A stretch of DNA of 64,000 bases, taken from positions 63,782,678 through 63,846,677 of the forward strand of contig OX246754.1 of the NCBI GenBank assembly GCA_945910035.1. The letters are read 5' to 3'. The position numbers and the translations under genes were made by a program. This document shows positions 32,500 through 43,070 of this stretch, one piece after another. Within the stretch, counting starts at the first letter, position 1. Each line of letters starts with the position of its first letter. The DNA is from Brachypalpus laphriformis. Lineage: Eukaryota > Arthropoda > Insecta > Diptera > Syrphidae. The notes beneath the pieces are model-generated. The model was not told the DNA's origin. It did not search any database and saw nothing but the letters and a program-made list of their open reading frames with translations.

Positions 32500-33050
32500 A
32501 GCGGCCCTTACACGATCAATCGATTGACGTCAATCACTTGCATGTGTTTGTGAAAATGTGTCTGTATGCGTCACATACATTAGGTAAAGGCTGATTGACG
32601 AAAATCAAAACGAGTTTGATTTTGCATGACCATTGTCATGCTGATTGATGTGTGCAAGGGTTGGATTGACGTAATTATTTCATTGTGTGTAGTTTCGTGG
32701 AAAAGGAAACATGTCTGTCGCTAGTGGGGGAGGGATGATGAAGACCGAACATTTGTATCAGAGTTGTATCGGAAGGAGAAATTATTTTAAGCTATTCTTC
32801 ATAAGTAGAGTTATCCATTCTCATAAAATTTGTATAATCGCCCTGTGCAGATATTTTTTTTCTCTTTAGGCAAAGTACAACAGCGATGTATGAAATACAA
32901 TCGTCCGTTTCACTCATCGCACATCTGTACACCACGAGAACTCACAAAAACTAACAATTTTCCGCCAATCGATTGATGTGTGTAAGGGGTAGCATCAATC
33001 TACACATACACGATGCATGGTGTCAATCGATTGATCGTGTAAGGGCCGCT
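32500..33050. mobile_element. Harbinger-type MITE with perfect 29 bp TIRs and TAA target duplication
   Basis: A 551 bp element. The left end from 32500 (agcggcccttacacgatc...gattgac) and the complement of the right end at 33050 are identical for 29 bases. TAA flanks both ends (32497-32499, 33051-33053), the hallmark of PIF/Harbinger insertion. Subterminal copies of attgatgtgtg(c/t)aagggt and gattgacg repeat inside. There is no coding sequence, so it would need transposase from an autonomous relative. Clean ends suggest a fairly recent insertion. Confidence 0.9.
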
Positions 33051-33059
33051 TAAGCAGAT

Positions 33060-33540
33060 AGTCAAGGTCTACAATAAGGACTAAAAGATTTAAGACGCTG
33101 CCCTGGTGTACCCCGACTTTCGGTTACTCCAATGGGGCATCCTTCTCTTGTCTCCCTCGTACATGTCCATGACCATCTGTATATATGTTTATGCAACCTG
33201 TCGGTGTCTAAGTATCGTGATTGTCGTCTGTCGAATGGTTTTTCAAAGTCAACCAATACAATATGCAAATCCTTTAAGAAACTACGATGTTTTACCAGCG
33301 ACAAGTCCTACTGATCACCAGATAGCCGCTTTTCCCAGTCGACCACCCAATAGCCGATAAACGATCATCATGGTGTGTGACATCAGCGTAGTCGAATGGT
33401 AATTATCACAGTTCTGTGTATCACCCTTCCCTTTGTGCATAGGGAGAATGCAACTTTTCCTCCATTGGTACGGTATTGGATCTGAACCCGATGTCTCCCA
33501 ACGTTTTCCAGAGCACAGGGTATCTCGCCTAATAAAATAA
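33060..33540 (-). pseudogene. RTE-clade RT fragment, inverted relative of the copy at 30309-31844
   Basis: Reading leftward: SGKRWETSGSDPIPYQWRKSCILPMHKGKGDTQNCDNY, then HTMMIVYRLLGGRLGKAAIW and KHRSFLKDLHIVLVDFEKPFDRR, followed by REGCPIGVTESRG. It covers the stretch that is partly deleted in the plus-strand copy, so the two complement each other in alignment. Several frameshifts; both ends truncated. Confidence 0.78.
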
Positions 33541-35578
33541 AAAAAGACTAAATAATATACAATATACGGTTGACCCATTAGTAAGCCTCACCTTTTGGAA
33601 TCCATTAAGGTTGCTAGACCATATTTTAATCTAAATTTGAGGGTCAAAATATATCTCATTAGTGCATCACGACGTATCCTCCAAAGACGAATTACAACTC
33701 ATATTAATCGCCATGGCCTTGACTTCAGGCCAAGTCTGCTTTGGGATATAAATAAGTGAAAAGGCAAAATGTTATTAAGTGCAGCCATGCTATTACCCAT
33801 GAATGTTAACTTGATGATAATTCAAAGGCACATTTCTCAACCACGCCATCGTGTCGAGGGCTGAAAATTAGAAACTCATTGATTGTGGCACAGGAGCCCA
33901 CCTTTTATTTTCTACGTCGATTTTCTTTGTAATAGCAATAGCTCCCACTCTGCAATTGTATTCTTTCGAAATTAATATCAACCCGCCTACCACCCACCTA
34001 CTGGGACCCACTGCTACTGACTGACACCCATCCTAAGGCCATAGATGGATGGATGCTAAAAAAAGATAGACACCAAGATACACATCATGCATAAAAATTC
34101 CACCGCATTAACATAATGTGCCTTAGTAAAAAAACGAAAATATTAAATGTGCGAGTGTATTGTGTTTATTTATATACATATATTCCAGCCGACTCGCATA
34201 TATCTTCAGCTGAAGGACTTTAAGGGGATTCTCTAGAATGGCAGTAAGGCCTCTCGCTCGTTTTTAGCCTTTAGGGTGTAGTTGCTCTTTATTTATACGC
34301 GATTACTGCTGCGCTCTCCATAGTAACACATCTCATCATTTTGGTTTTATTATGAGTGTGTATGTGTTTGTGAATGTCCTTAACTTGTTCTGTGGCTGGC
34401 TGCCTTTGAAATCTCACATCTAGCACACACTCATGCCAATTTGAATATTATATACGGGCAGCAGCGAGTGTATTCATGTGTGTGTCACATGTGTGCGTGT
34501 ATGTTCCAGATAAAGATTATTATTGGAAGGGAGGAAGACTTCGAAGGATAAGAAGGCGAAATAGAAGGAAGGCAAGAAGCCGGCGACAAAAAGCACTGAA
34601 CCGTTTGATCCCAGAAATCTAATCAAATGCTTCCCTAACGACTCTGGAGAGCAACACTCAGATCGGTACTGCGGCGCGTCCTCAACCTAAGTAATGTATG
34701 AAGCGAGTGGAAATCCGACATCGACGATGACGACGAGCACAGATGAAACCCTGGTAGTTTGTTACACAATACGTTTTGATTTAAAGCTCGGATACTGCCG
34801 ATGGGACGGGCAATGGTAATGTGTGAGATGGAAATTCCTCAGTGGGAATTTATTACCAACGTTGAGCTCGAAATCATAAAAATGATTTCACTCTTTTTAC
34901 GTTATAAAGTAATTAAGTACGCTGAAAGAAGGCTTAATTACGATACCATTCCTCCACCGTTCTCGATTCCTGTGTCAACTCCCCTGTGATGGTAAAGTAC
35001 CATCTACATGGTGCACCATTTTAAGAATATTTCTCATGTGTGCCACGTTCGTAAACCACCGCGAGCACCTTTTCATTCCACATTAACTCGTTCCTGTATG
35101 CCGTGTAAATATCAGTCGTGCAGGGGTTGATTTCCAATTATATCTTCGTGGTTCAATGGGGGATGCGCCCCATCTGCGCCCTTTACACACCGCCTTGGAT
35201 CGAGGTCGATGTATAATTGCTTCATTTCCCTCAATTCCCTAAGTTCTCTGTTGCTTCCCTTCTTCAGGGTTTCTTCTGCTGCAGCCCCACTGAGAAGAAT
35301 TTTTTTGCTTTTTTGTAATAAGAATGCAAATTTGTGTTGAGTGGTAATTAAGAGGCTAGTCGGGAATATCAAACCGTTGTAATGGAGGACGTTCTATGGT
35401 GATGCTGAGAGGTTTCAGTTCTCCCGGCATTTTTTTGGAAAAATGTCTCAGACAGTTATTGTGACACAAGTGGCACACAAATGTAGGCATAGATACAGAT
35501 AGAATAATTTTATCTAATTTTTAAATGTGTGGCGAAAATAGTCTAGATGTTAATATGTTCGAATACTAGCCCATGAAG
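33541..35578. other. 2 kb unassigned DNA
   Basis: No supported gene. TG-rich microsatellite-like stretches lie near 34360-34510 (tgtgtatgtgtttgtg, catgtgtgtgtcacatgtgtg). A purine-rich block lies at 34520-34600. Open frames at 34801-34989 and 35112-35372 show no family motif. Confidence 0.4.
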
Positions 35579-35693
35579 GGCCTAAGGCTTAGCTTTTCGC
35601 AACCAATCGTATTGTGTGGGTTATGTTTTTCACAAGGATGGAACATTGGACCTCACCCGTTGTGGTTCGACGCACCAACCACTGCGCCAACCA
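35579..35693 (-). mobile_element. tRNA-derived SINE, copy 4, inverted and internally deleted
   Basis: The reverse strand reads ggttggcgcagtggttggtg (box A), gggtgaggtccaatgttcc (decayed box B), then directly ttgtgaaaaacataaccc and gattggttgcgaaaagcta, the SINE 3' part. The central 'cacggtcccacc...' block is deleted. No target duplication recognised. Confidence 0.65.
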
Positions 35694-35889
35694 ATGTCTC
35701 AATTTATTTAGATTATTCGGCCTGGGAACATTTCTCGAAAAATAGTCATCATATCTCTGGCTGTATGGGCAGTAGCGCCATCTTGTTAAAACCACATACG
35801 GAAATAGGATAGGTGACCCGGCTGTTGATGAAACAAGTTTTCCCATTTGTATCTTGAAAGAAATAGGGTCCTATGACGTTTTCAGCCGA

Positions 35890-36009
35890 GATACTACACT
35901 TACCCCCTTCGGGTAGGGGTTAGAATATACCCGAGGTAGGCATGCCTGTCGTAACAGGCGACTAAAATCCACCCTCCGTATACCGAGTATGGCGTATACA
36001 AAATATGCA
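35890..36009 (+). promoter_or_regulatory. structured 5' leader of Jockey-like copy A1
   Basis: Two hairpins precede ORF1: tacccccttcgggtagggg (about 35901-35919) and GCCTGT-CGTA-ACAGGC (35944-35959), the second overlapping the palindrome aggcatgcct. The motif 'ggcatgcctgtcgtaa.aggcgactaaaat' is, to my knowledge, seen in the 5' leaders of several insect non-LTR elements. Possible roles are an internal pol II promoter, translation control or a self-cleaving RNA fold; none is shown by the sequence. Confidence 0.45.
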
Positions 36010-37711
36010 ATGAACAAAACAGAAGATTTGAACACCCCAGGTGGCACCCTCTTCGGAGGTCGGCTCTACGGATTCTGGGGAGAGCTATTTATTGCGTTCA
36101 TCTGGCCCTTTTAAAAAAGGTACTAGTGTAGTTAGATCTCCACCATCAAGATCTACAATAAAAACATGCGAAACTAAATGTCCGGTGACATCGATAGTGT
36201 CGGCGCACGAACAACGGACTTCAGCGAAAATTCAAAGCCCTACGGACGAAAATATGGAACTCCGGACCAGGCTAAGTAAAATGGAACTTCTCTGCGAAGA
36301 CCTAAGAAAAAAACTAAATGTACTTAAAGCAGAAAATAAAGCCTTTAAGGATATAGCGAAACCTTGTAATGAGTCTGCTGCGAGTTCAAACTCCCCGATA
36401 ACACTGATTATCAAACGAATGAAGAAGAACTAAGTCGGGAAACCAGCTGGATTCTAAAAAAATGAACAGTTAAGAAACGAAAAGCTGGCTCTTCGCCCGA
36501 AATGGTAACGAGGCAAGAAAAGACGCAAAATAAGCGAAAAGATAAAGAACAGCGTGACAATATAAACACATGTGCCGCAGAAAATCCACAAACTAAGGTA
36601 CGACCACCGCCACCAATAAACGTAATCGGAACTGCAGACTATAATAAACTGCATTCTATTCTTAAACCTCTGTTGCTATCCGATTTTAAAGTAACATCGC
36701 TCAACAACAAATGGAAAGTAAACGTGAAGGACTCAGACAGTTACCGCTTAGTATCTAATAAACTGAATACTGCAAATATTCATTGGTATACTTACGAAAA
36801 TAAATCTGAAAGACCGATACGAGTCATAGCTAGGGTTCTTCATGCCTCATGCTTAAAGGAAGATGTTGTTCAAGATTTGAAGAACAAAAACTTTAAAATC
36901 GTCGATGCGCTAAACTTAATTAAACGGGAAAAACAAAAATTGGAAGGCGAGGAAACGACGGTAAGGCGCGGGCTTCCTCTTTTTATGCTAACCTTTGATA
37001 AAGCTGCGAGTTTAGATAAGATTTACGAAATAAGAACAATTCTGAATGTCGTAAAATCGAACCCATGCGCAAGAATACAAGGTTGATACCTCAGTGCAAA
37101 CGATACCAAGGATTCAATCATACGCAAACGTATTGCCGAAAACAACCGCGATGTGTGAAATGCGCTGGAAATCACCCCTCCCAAATTTGTGGAGTAAACA
37201 AAAAAACTTCTGCAACATGTGCTAATTGTAAGGGAAAGCACCGGCAAAATATAGAGGCTGTGAAGTAGCTAAGCAGTTGCAGAAACGGAGAGATGCGCTC
37301 CTTAAGCCCCTCAATATAAAATCAAAACTGCAAACTAAGCCAAAGCGTAAGATCTCGCAGATGAAAATAGATAAACTGAAACTTCCGGGTTCAGAGCGCA
37401 AAACGGTGTGGGAAAAAGTGACAACAGAGAAGTCCTCGACCTCTGTTCTTAAAAGAATCGGTACTGAAAAGTTAATATTGGAAAAGCCACCGGGTAATGA
37501 CCCTCGGACAGCAGGGGTGCAGACCTACGCTCAGGCCGCGGCATCCGAAAAACCAAAAAGCGTTGAAATTTCGACGGACCCTATCTCTCATGTTTTCTCA
37601 GTTATTCTCGAGAAATTTGAAGAACAAAGCAAAATAAATAAAATTATTCTCGATAGGCTGGTTAAGCTGGAAAATAATTCTCAGCAAACGCGTACTTCAA
37701 CTAGAATATGA
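36010..37711 (+). pseudogene. family A ORF1 (gag-like, PRE-type domain plus zinc knuckles), frameshifted
   Basis: ATG at 36010 (MNKTEDLNTPGG), with a frameshift into 36041-36433, which contains a coiled coil (MELRTRLSKMELLCEDLRKKL). 36502-37086: PPPINVIGTADYNKLHSILKP, HWYTYENKSERPIRVIARVLH and FKIVDALNLIKRE, the pattern of the Jockey-type 'PRE' gag domain. 37065-37268: zinc knuckles CKRYQGFNHTQTYC (second Cys is Tyr), CVKCAGNHPSQIC and CANCKGKH. 37277-37711: basic tail ending TYAQAAASEKPK and KINKIILDRLVKLENN. Neighbouring pieces are in different frames. Expected role: RNA binding and particle assembly. Confidence 0.85.
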
Positions 37712-38587
37712 ATGACAAACGAATGTTAAAAATATGTACTTGGAATGCAAACGGACTTTTGCAAAGCTTGGCGAACTGGAAATATTTATACGTGAAAAAG
37801 ATATTCATATTTGTTTAATTTTTGAAACCCACATAAAAAACGAATCGCATTTAAATACAATATTAAAGGTTATAGCCTTGATTACCACGCTTGCCATCCT
37901 TCAGGAAAAGCGAGTGGGGGATCAACCTTGTTTATTAAAGACTGCATCGAACAATTCGAAGACCTAAAGATAGACCTTGAAACTTTGCAACTTTGCACGA
38001 TTCGAGTTAAAAATAGTCGGCGTACTCTTAGAATCTCATCTATCTACTGTCCACTGCGTTCCGCGCTTGAAAAATCTGATTTTACTAACTTGTTTGAATC
38101 TCTGAAACCTAATTTTATTATTGGCGGCGATTTTAATGCGAAACAAACGTTCTGGGGCTCAAGATACAACTCGAAAAAAGGAAGATGGGGCGGGTATGGA
38201 GTACAGTTGTGATTTCCATTCGACGGGTAAACCGACTTACTGGCCAACTGATACTTCGAAAATACCTGACCTGATAGATTTTTTCGTTGTGAAAGGAATA
38301 TCTACCAACAACATACAACTAAAAGAGAGCTTTGATCTGTCGTCTGATCGTTCCTCAGTTATTTTGACATTGAGCAAAAACTAGTCTATAACCTAGAGCC
38401 AGCGAGATTAACTGGTCGAACAACTAACTGGGAAGGCTTTAGGAACGAAATTGAAGATAATGTTGAACTGAGCGTTCCACTTCCGACACCCTATGAACTT
38501 GAGCTTGAAGCTGATCGCTTCGTTGAGATCGTACAGCTCGCCTCTTGGAATAATACTCCTAATCCAAGGAAAACGCCGGACAGATAC

Positions 38588-41500
38588 TTACTTTTTTTTA
38601 CTTAGATCCTTTAACCCCTCGGGGGGCATAGGGCGTCAACCACGCCTGCGCGCCATCGTGTTCGAAGTTCTGCAACGCGTTTGAGCTGCCTCCAACTCAT
38701 TCCTAAAGAGCTCGATTCCTCCTCAACTGTTCTGCGCCACGTTTGCCTAGGGCGTCCCGCTATTCTGCCTACCTGGGTGAGCGGATTCCACTGCATGGCG
38801 TATTTCGCAATGGAGTTGTCTTCGCGCCGTAGGGTGTGTCCAATCCATTGCCACTTTCTTCTTCGTATAGTAATGCTTATAGGTTCTTGGCCCGTTCTCA
38901 GATAAAGCTGTTCGTTAGAGATGCGGTTCGGCCAAAAAATCCTCAAGATGATTCTTAAGCATTTGTTTACAAAGACTTGCAGCTTCCGTGTGTTAATGGT
39001 GTCCACCTTCCAAGTACTGCACCCATAAAGCAGCACTGATTCTACGTTGGAGCGGAACAGTCGCAGCTTGGTTCTTAAGCTGATAACATTGCTTCTCCAG
39101 ATTTTAGATAGCATTCCAAACGCAGCTTTAGCCTTCCCGATTCTGCTGCACACATCCAGTTCGGTGCCACCGCGATTAGCCGAGACCACACTTCCTAAAT
39201 AAAGAAAGTTATCAACTTTCTCGACTTCCTGTCCGGCAATGTTAAGTTGAGCGCGGTTGTTAGAAGAAGTGCTCAGGGCTTTTGTTTTGGCTGTGTTTAC
39301 TTTTAGCCCCACTTTGTTTGCCTCAGCTTCTAGATTTTGGGCCATCAGATGAAGATCCATTATCCGATGTGAAAGTAGACAAACATCGTCAGCGGAATCT
39401 AGGTGTTTAAGGTAAGATGTCGTAGTCCAACGAATTCCATAGTTGCCTTCCGTCAATGCTGCACGGAGTACATCGCTGATAACCACCAAAAACAATAGTG
39501 GTGACAGTATGCACCCTTGACGTACTCCATTTTGGACTTCAAAATCCTCCGACACCTTACCATTGTGCACGACGTGACACTTACCGCCCTCGTATGTAGC
39601 CTTGATAATAGCTATAAGTTTTTCTGGGATGCCTCTCCTGCGCAAGGCCATCCAGATAGCATCTCGATTCAATCTGTCGAAAGCTTTCTCGAAGTCGATA
39701 AACATTAAATGTAGCGGAGATCTATACTCAACGCATTGCTCGATAATGATCCGTAAGGTGTTTATGTGGTCAATGCAGGAGGATCCAGCGCGAAAGCCTG
39801 CCTGTTCGACATCGAGAGTTGAATCTAAATGTTCTTTAACTCGTTCTAGAATTATTTTAGCTATTATTTTAGCCACGGCTGGAAGAACGCATATACCTCT
39901 CCAGTTACCGCACTCCATCAAGTTTCCCTTCTTTGGAAGTTTAATGATCATCCCCCTTTTCCACTCCTGTGGAAATTGTTTACTATCCCAAGCTCTCCGT
40001 ATTAGGGGATGCAGCAAATCTGCCGATGTATTTGGCGCCGCTTGAAATAGCTCGGCAGGGATGCCATCAATACCCACCGCCTTGTTCTTCTTGAGGGACT
40101 TGATTGCTGTTATTATCTCGGTTTTACTGGGAGGTGCGGTGCGAATTCGGGGATTTGTTACCTCGAACTGCTCATTCGAATTCGAGATCATACCGCCATC
40201 GTCTATGTGATTTAGCACTGTAGCAAAATGTTCTCTCCATCTAGTGAGCTGATCCTCATCCGAAATCAGAAGGTTACCGTCTATACTCTTCACTGGATGT
40301 TGTTTGGAGTTTCGACCACCGATGAGCTCCTTAGTGATGCTATACACAGTCCTACTGTCGCACCTACTCGCTGCTTCTTCAGCCCTTGAGGCCAGTGAGT
40401 TGATATATTGACGTTTGTCACGTCTCACACTACGCTGCACTTCTTTCTTCTTCGCACGGTATTGGGCTTCAAGCTCGGTTCTCTCTACTGCTGAGGCCGC
40501 TGCAATCCGAGCCTTGATTGCTGTACGCTCATCGATCCGTCTCCAGGTGTCTGTAGAAAGCCATGTGCGGTGGTGTTTCTGCTTTTTACAGACATACGTG
40601 CGTGCCCCAGTCGCAAAAGCATTTTTCACAGCACTCCAGTGGTCATCCATGTTCTCTATGCTGCTGATTGCTTCTGCTTCTAAGGCAAGATGGTCCCTGA
40701 ACTGTTGGCGCACATGGGGAACCTTGAGCCTGTCGATATTAAACCTGGTGATGTTAAGCAGGTTTGAGCGGTTGCTGTTGACGGATGCAGTACGAAGGCG
40801 TAAATGAGCTACCATAAGATGGTGATCTCGTTCTAGTCCGACGTCAGCTCCACGTCTGTTTCGGACGTCCAGGAAACAATTTCTAAAGCGGCGACTGATC
40901 GCAATGTGGTCGATCTGGTTGGATGTTCGTTGCCTATCAGTAGAGACCCAACTGATTTTGTGGCAGGTGTTATGCTTAAACAGCGTACCTCCGATGACTA
41001 GGCGGTTGGTATTGCAGAAGTCCACAAACCGCTCAGCGTTATCATTACGGTCTCCCACGCCGAGAACTCCCATCACGTGCTTAAGCATGGTGTTGTCGCT
41101 ACCCACCTTGGCATTGAAATCTCCCATCACCATTACGATGTCCCCATTAGGCGTTTGGTTGTAGGCGGCGCCTAAGTGGCTATAAAAATTATCCTTTTCG
41201 TCCTCAGTCGCGTCTAGAGTCGGAGCATAACACTGTATGATGGTAATTTTTCTAACTCTACTCTGGAACCTAGCCGTCAATATCCGGTCATTATGGGGTT
41301 TCCAGGATATGAGGCTACTACGTGCTGCTGGAGTTAGCATGAGTCCTACTCCGGAACTCCGTGCACTTCCAGCTGGTTTCCCAGAGTAGAGCATGACAGT
41401 GTTTTTGGTTGGGGAGATGAATTCCCCAGCATCGAACCATCTTATCTCGCTCAGCCCTAAGATGTCTATTTTATACCTTGCGAATTCGCGTTCTAATTGG

Positions 41501-41914
41501 AGGAATCTGGCGTTATAAGGCCCTTCCTTGAGTGAGTCCAGGAGGGTCTTAACGTTCCAGAATCCGATCGTTGTCCGTGTCCGATAGCCAAAGGTCGTCA
41601 TCAAATTATCCGTCCGTATCCGAGGCGTTAGTTTTCGTTTCGGAGCAGTAAAAGTTTTTACGGTTGCGGCTCGCTGGGCCACAGACCAACCGACACTTAT
41701 CCTGTTTTTTGGCGCAGGAAGCTCGCCATTCGTCCTCTCCCGTTAGCACTTTCCGAAGAAATCCCCAGATGGCACCACGAGGAGGTGGGAGTAGGGCTTA
41801 CTAACAGAGCTGCTAGGTTTTCAGCTGCAGTGGCTCTTTCTCGTTACTTAGCGGACCAACACCTATCGGGAGATGCTGCCCCTACGAGGCCTTTGTTAGT
41901 CGTTTGCCATCCAA
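38588..41914 (-). mobile_element. RTE-like non-LTR retrotransposon, apparently full length, 13 bp target duplication
   Basis: A 3327 bp insert flanked by perfect gccggacagatac at 38575-38587 and 41915-41927. On the minus strand it has about 310 bp of 5' leader, one long ORF and a short 3' end with an A-rich tail (taagtaaaaaaaagtaa). It interrupts the endonuclease-RT linker of family A copy A1. The undamaged target duplication, open ORF and complete length suggest a young insertion. Clade assignment to RTE is by EN/RT motifs and is tentative. Confidence 0.92.
38611..41601 (-). CDS. RTE-like endonuclease-reverse transcriptase, complete open frame but SADD in place of YADD
   Basis: The first ATG is at 41601 (996 codons); the frame is open without ATG up to 41682. 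Endonuclease, about residues 1-265: RTTIGFWNVKTLLDS, ILGLSEIRW, GVGLML, TIIQCYAPT, VMGDFNAKVGSDN, SWVSTDRQRTSNQIDHIAIS and RDHHLM (the expected [S/R]DH). RT: NKAVGIDGIPAELF, EWKRGMIIKLPKKGN, EQAGFRAGSSCIDHINTL, LMFIDFEKAFDRL, QNGVRQGCILSPLLFL. The catalytic box reads LDSADDVCLLS (39385-39396) where the sister copy at 25.3 kb has LDYADD; the change is TAC to TCC. Thumb and C-terminus: NFLYLGSVVSANRGG, VLLYGCSTW, RRKWQWIGHTLRRED, GRPRQTWRR. No stop or frameshift. A protein would probably be made, but RT activity is doubtful. Confidence 0.9.
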   Translation of the reverse strand: MTTFGYRTRTTIGFWNVKTLLDSLKEGPYNARFLQLEREFARYKIDILGLSEIRWFDAGEFISPTKNTVMLYSGKPAGSARSSGVGLMLTPAARSSLISWKPHNDRILTARFQSRVRKITIIQCYAPTLDATEDEKDNFYSHLGAAYNQTPNGDIVMVMGDFNAKVGSDNTMLKHVMGVLGVGDRNDNAERFVDFCNTNRLVIGGTLFKHNTCHKISWVSTDRQRTSNQIDHIAISRRFRNCFLDVRNRRGADVGLERDHHLMVAHLRLRTASVNSNRSNLLNITRFNIDRLKVPHVRQQFRDHLALEAEAISSIENMDDHWSAVKNAFATGARTYVCKKQKHHRTWLSTDTWRRIDERTAIKARIAAASAVERTELEAQYRAKKKEVQRSVRRDKRQYINSLASRAEEAASRCDSRTVYSITKELIGGRNSKQHPVKSIDGNLLISDEDQLTRWREHFATVLNHIDDGGMISNSNEQFEVTNPRIRTAPPSKTEIITAIKSLKKNKAVGIDGIPAELFQAAPNTSADLLHPLIRRAWDSKQFPQEWKRGMIIKLPKKGNLMECGNWRGICVLPAVAKIIAKIILERVKEHLDSTLDVEQAGFRAGSSCIDHINTLRIIIEQCVEYRSPLHLMFIDFEKAFDRLNRDAIWMALRRRGIPEKLIAIIKATYEGGKCHVVHNGKVSEDFEVQNGVRQGCILSPLLFLVVISDVLRAALTEGNYGIRWTTTSYLKHLDSADDVCLLSHRIMDLHLMAQNLEAEANKVGLKVNTAKTKALSTSSNNRAQLNIAGQEVEKVDNFLYLGSVVSANRGGTELDVCSRIGKAKAAFGMLSKIWRSNVISLRTKLRLFRSNVESVLLYGCSTWKVDTINTRKLQVFVNKCLRIILRIFWPNRISNEQLYLRTGQEPISITIRRRKWQWIGHTLRREDNSIAKYAMQWNPLTQVGRIAGRPRQTWRRTVEEESSSLGMSWRQLKRVAELRTRWRAGVVDALCPPRG

Positions 41915-42739
41915 GCCGGACAGATACGGTTTGCGATATCCTCCGGAAATAAAAGAATTGGTCAAGGAAAAACGAAAAGCGCGTAAAAAATGGCAGCAGA
42001 GTCGTGCTCCGCAACATAAAGCAATTTGTTGAAGAAGACTATTAAGGATTTTAAGAATCGTGCAATAGCCTCTTACCTTGAAAGTTTAACAGCGAAAAAA
42101 GTTTCCAATTATTCACTTTGGAAAGCTGTAAAAGGCACCAAAAGGCCCAAAATCCCCGCGCCGCCAATCAAATTAAATCAAAATGAATGGGCGAGGGAAG
42201 ATAAAGAAAAAGCGGACGTCTTTGCGGCCCACCTGGAAGAAACATTTAAACCGTACGATGTTACGATGTACGGATTTACCATCTGACGATTTGACACTCA
42301 CAAGTGCAACGCTAAGGGAACTTAAACATGAAAACGAGAATCTAAAACCTAAGAAATCTCCTGGTTATGATTTGATTACCGGAGAAATTCTCAAAGTTTT
42401 ACCCAGAAAAGCATTGATTAAGCTTCTTCATATTGTAAATGCTGCGCTCAGATTAAAAAACGTGCCGAGCCAATGGAATGTTGCGGAAGTCATTATGGTT
42501 TTAAAACCAGGAAAACTGCCAAATGAGGTAAAATCGTATAGACCAATTTCGCTTCTTCCAATCATATCGAAAATTTTCGAGAGGATATTATTAAGGCGTC
42601 TCCAACCGGTTATAGAGGAAAATAATCTTATCCCTGACCACCAGGTTGGGTTCAGAAGCAAGCATTCGACGATTGACCAGGTGCATAGAATTACTGACGT
42701 AATCGAGAAAGCATTTGAAGAAAAAACAAAGCTTCATCA

Positions 42740-43070
42740 CAACAACAACAACAACGGAACTATTTCTCTCCACTCAATGGTCGATTTCCCAGCTCTCCCA
42801 AATCGACCTGCTGTGAAGCGGGTGGAAATAGAGAGCAGCAACTTCTCAGGACCCAGAGCATGGGGGGTACATACAACGCCAGCGTCTTCGCCATCCACAA
42901 GCAATAACAACAATGCATCTATTACCACCGGTGAGTTGTTCACAATGGAAGAATTGAACTCGCTCGTTATGGAAATGATAATGAAGTTAGGTTCTTGTAA
43001 AACTAAGTTAGAACAATTTAATGCCATTGCACAATTAGCAACTAAATTTTTGTACTCTAGTGTCAAGTAA
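42740..43070 (+). pseudogene. Jockey ORF1 C-terminus
   Basis: Reads ISLHSMVDFPALPNRPAVKRVEIE, RAWGVHTTPASSPSTSNNNN and FTMEELNSLVMEMIMKLGSCKTKLEQFN-AIAQLATKFLY. 'F...EL..L..E...KL..C.TK..QF.AI..L..KY.Y' is the usual end of Jockey ORF1. The N-terminal gag domain is lost by 5' truncation. Overlaps the start of ORF2 by a few bases, as is common in Jockey elements. Confidence 0.8.

Larger units (their letters stand above)
37720..42726 (+). pseudogene. family A ORF2 in A1: endonuclease and RT N-terminus, split by an RTE insertion
   Basis: Endonuclease pieces: KICTWNANGLL at 37730, IFETHIKN, LFIKDCIEQFEDLKI, ISSIYCPLRSALEK, FIIGGDFNAKQTFWGSRY, then FFVVKGISTNNIQLKE and LSSDRSSVILTL. The closing motif should be SDH; here the His is Arg (A2 keeps His). 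The linker ends at KTPDRY (38587), resumes at 41915 after the RTE insertion (PDRYGLRYPPEIKELVKEKRK), and continues SYLESLTAKKVSNYSLWKAVKGTKRP. A frameshift near 42270 precedes LPSDDLTLTSATLRELKHENENLKPKKSPGYDLITGEIL, SYRPISLLPIISKIFER and HQVGFRSKHSTIDQVHRITDVIEKAFEEK. The palm continues at 46548-46604. Confidence 0.87.
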
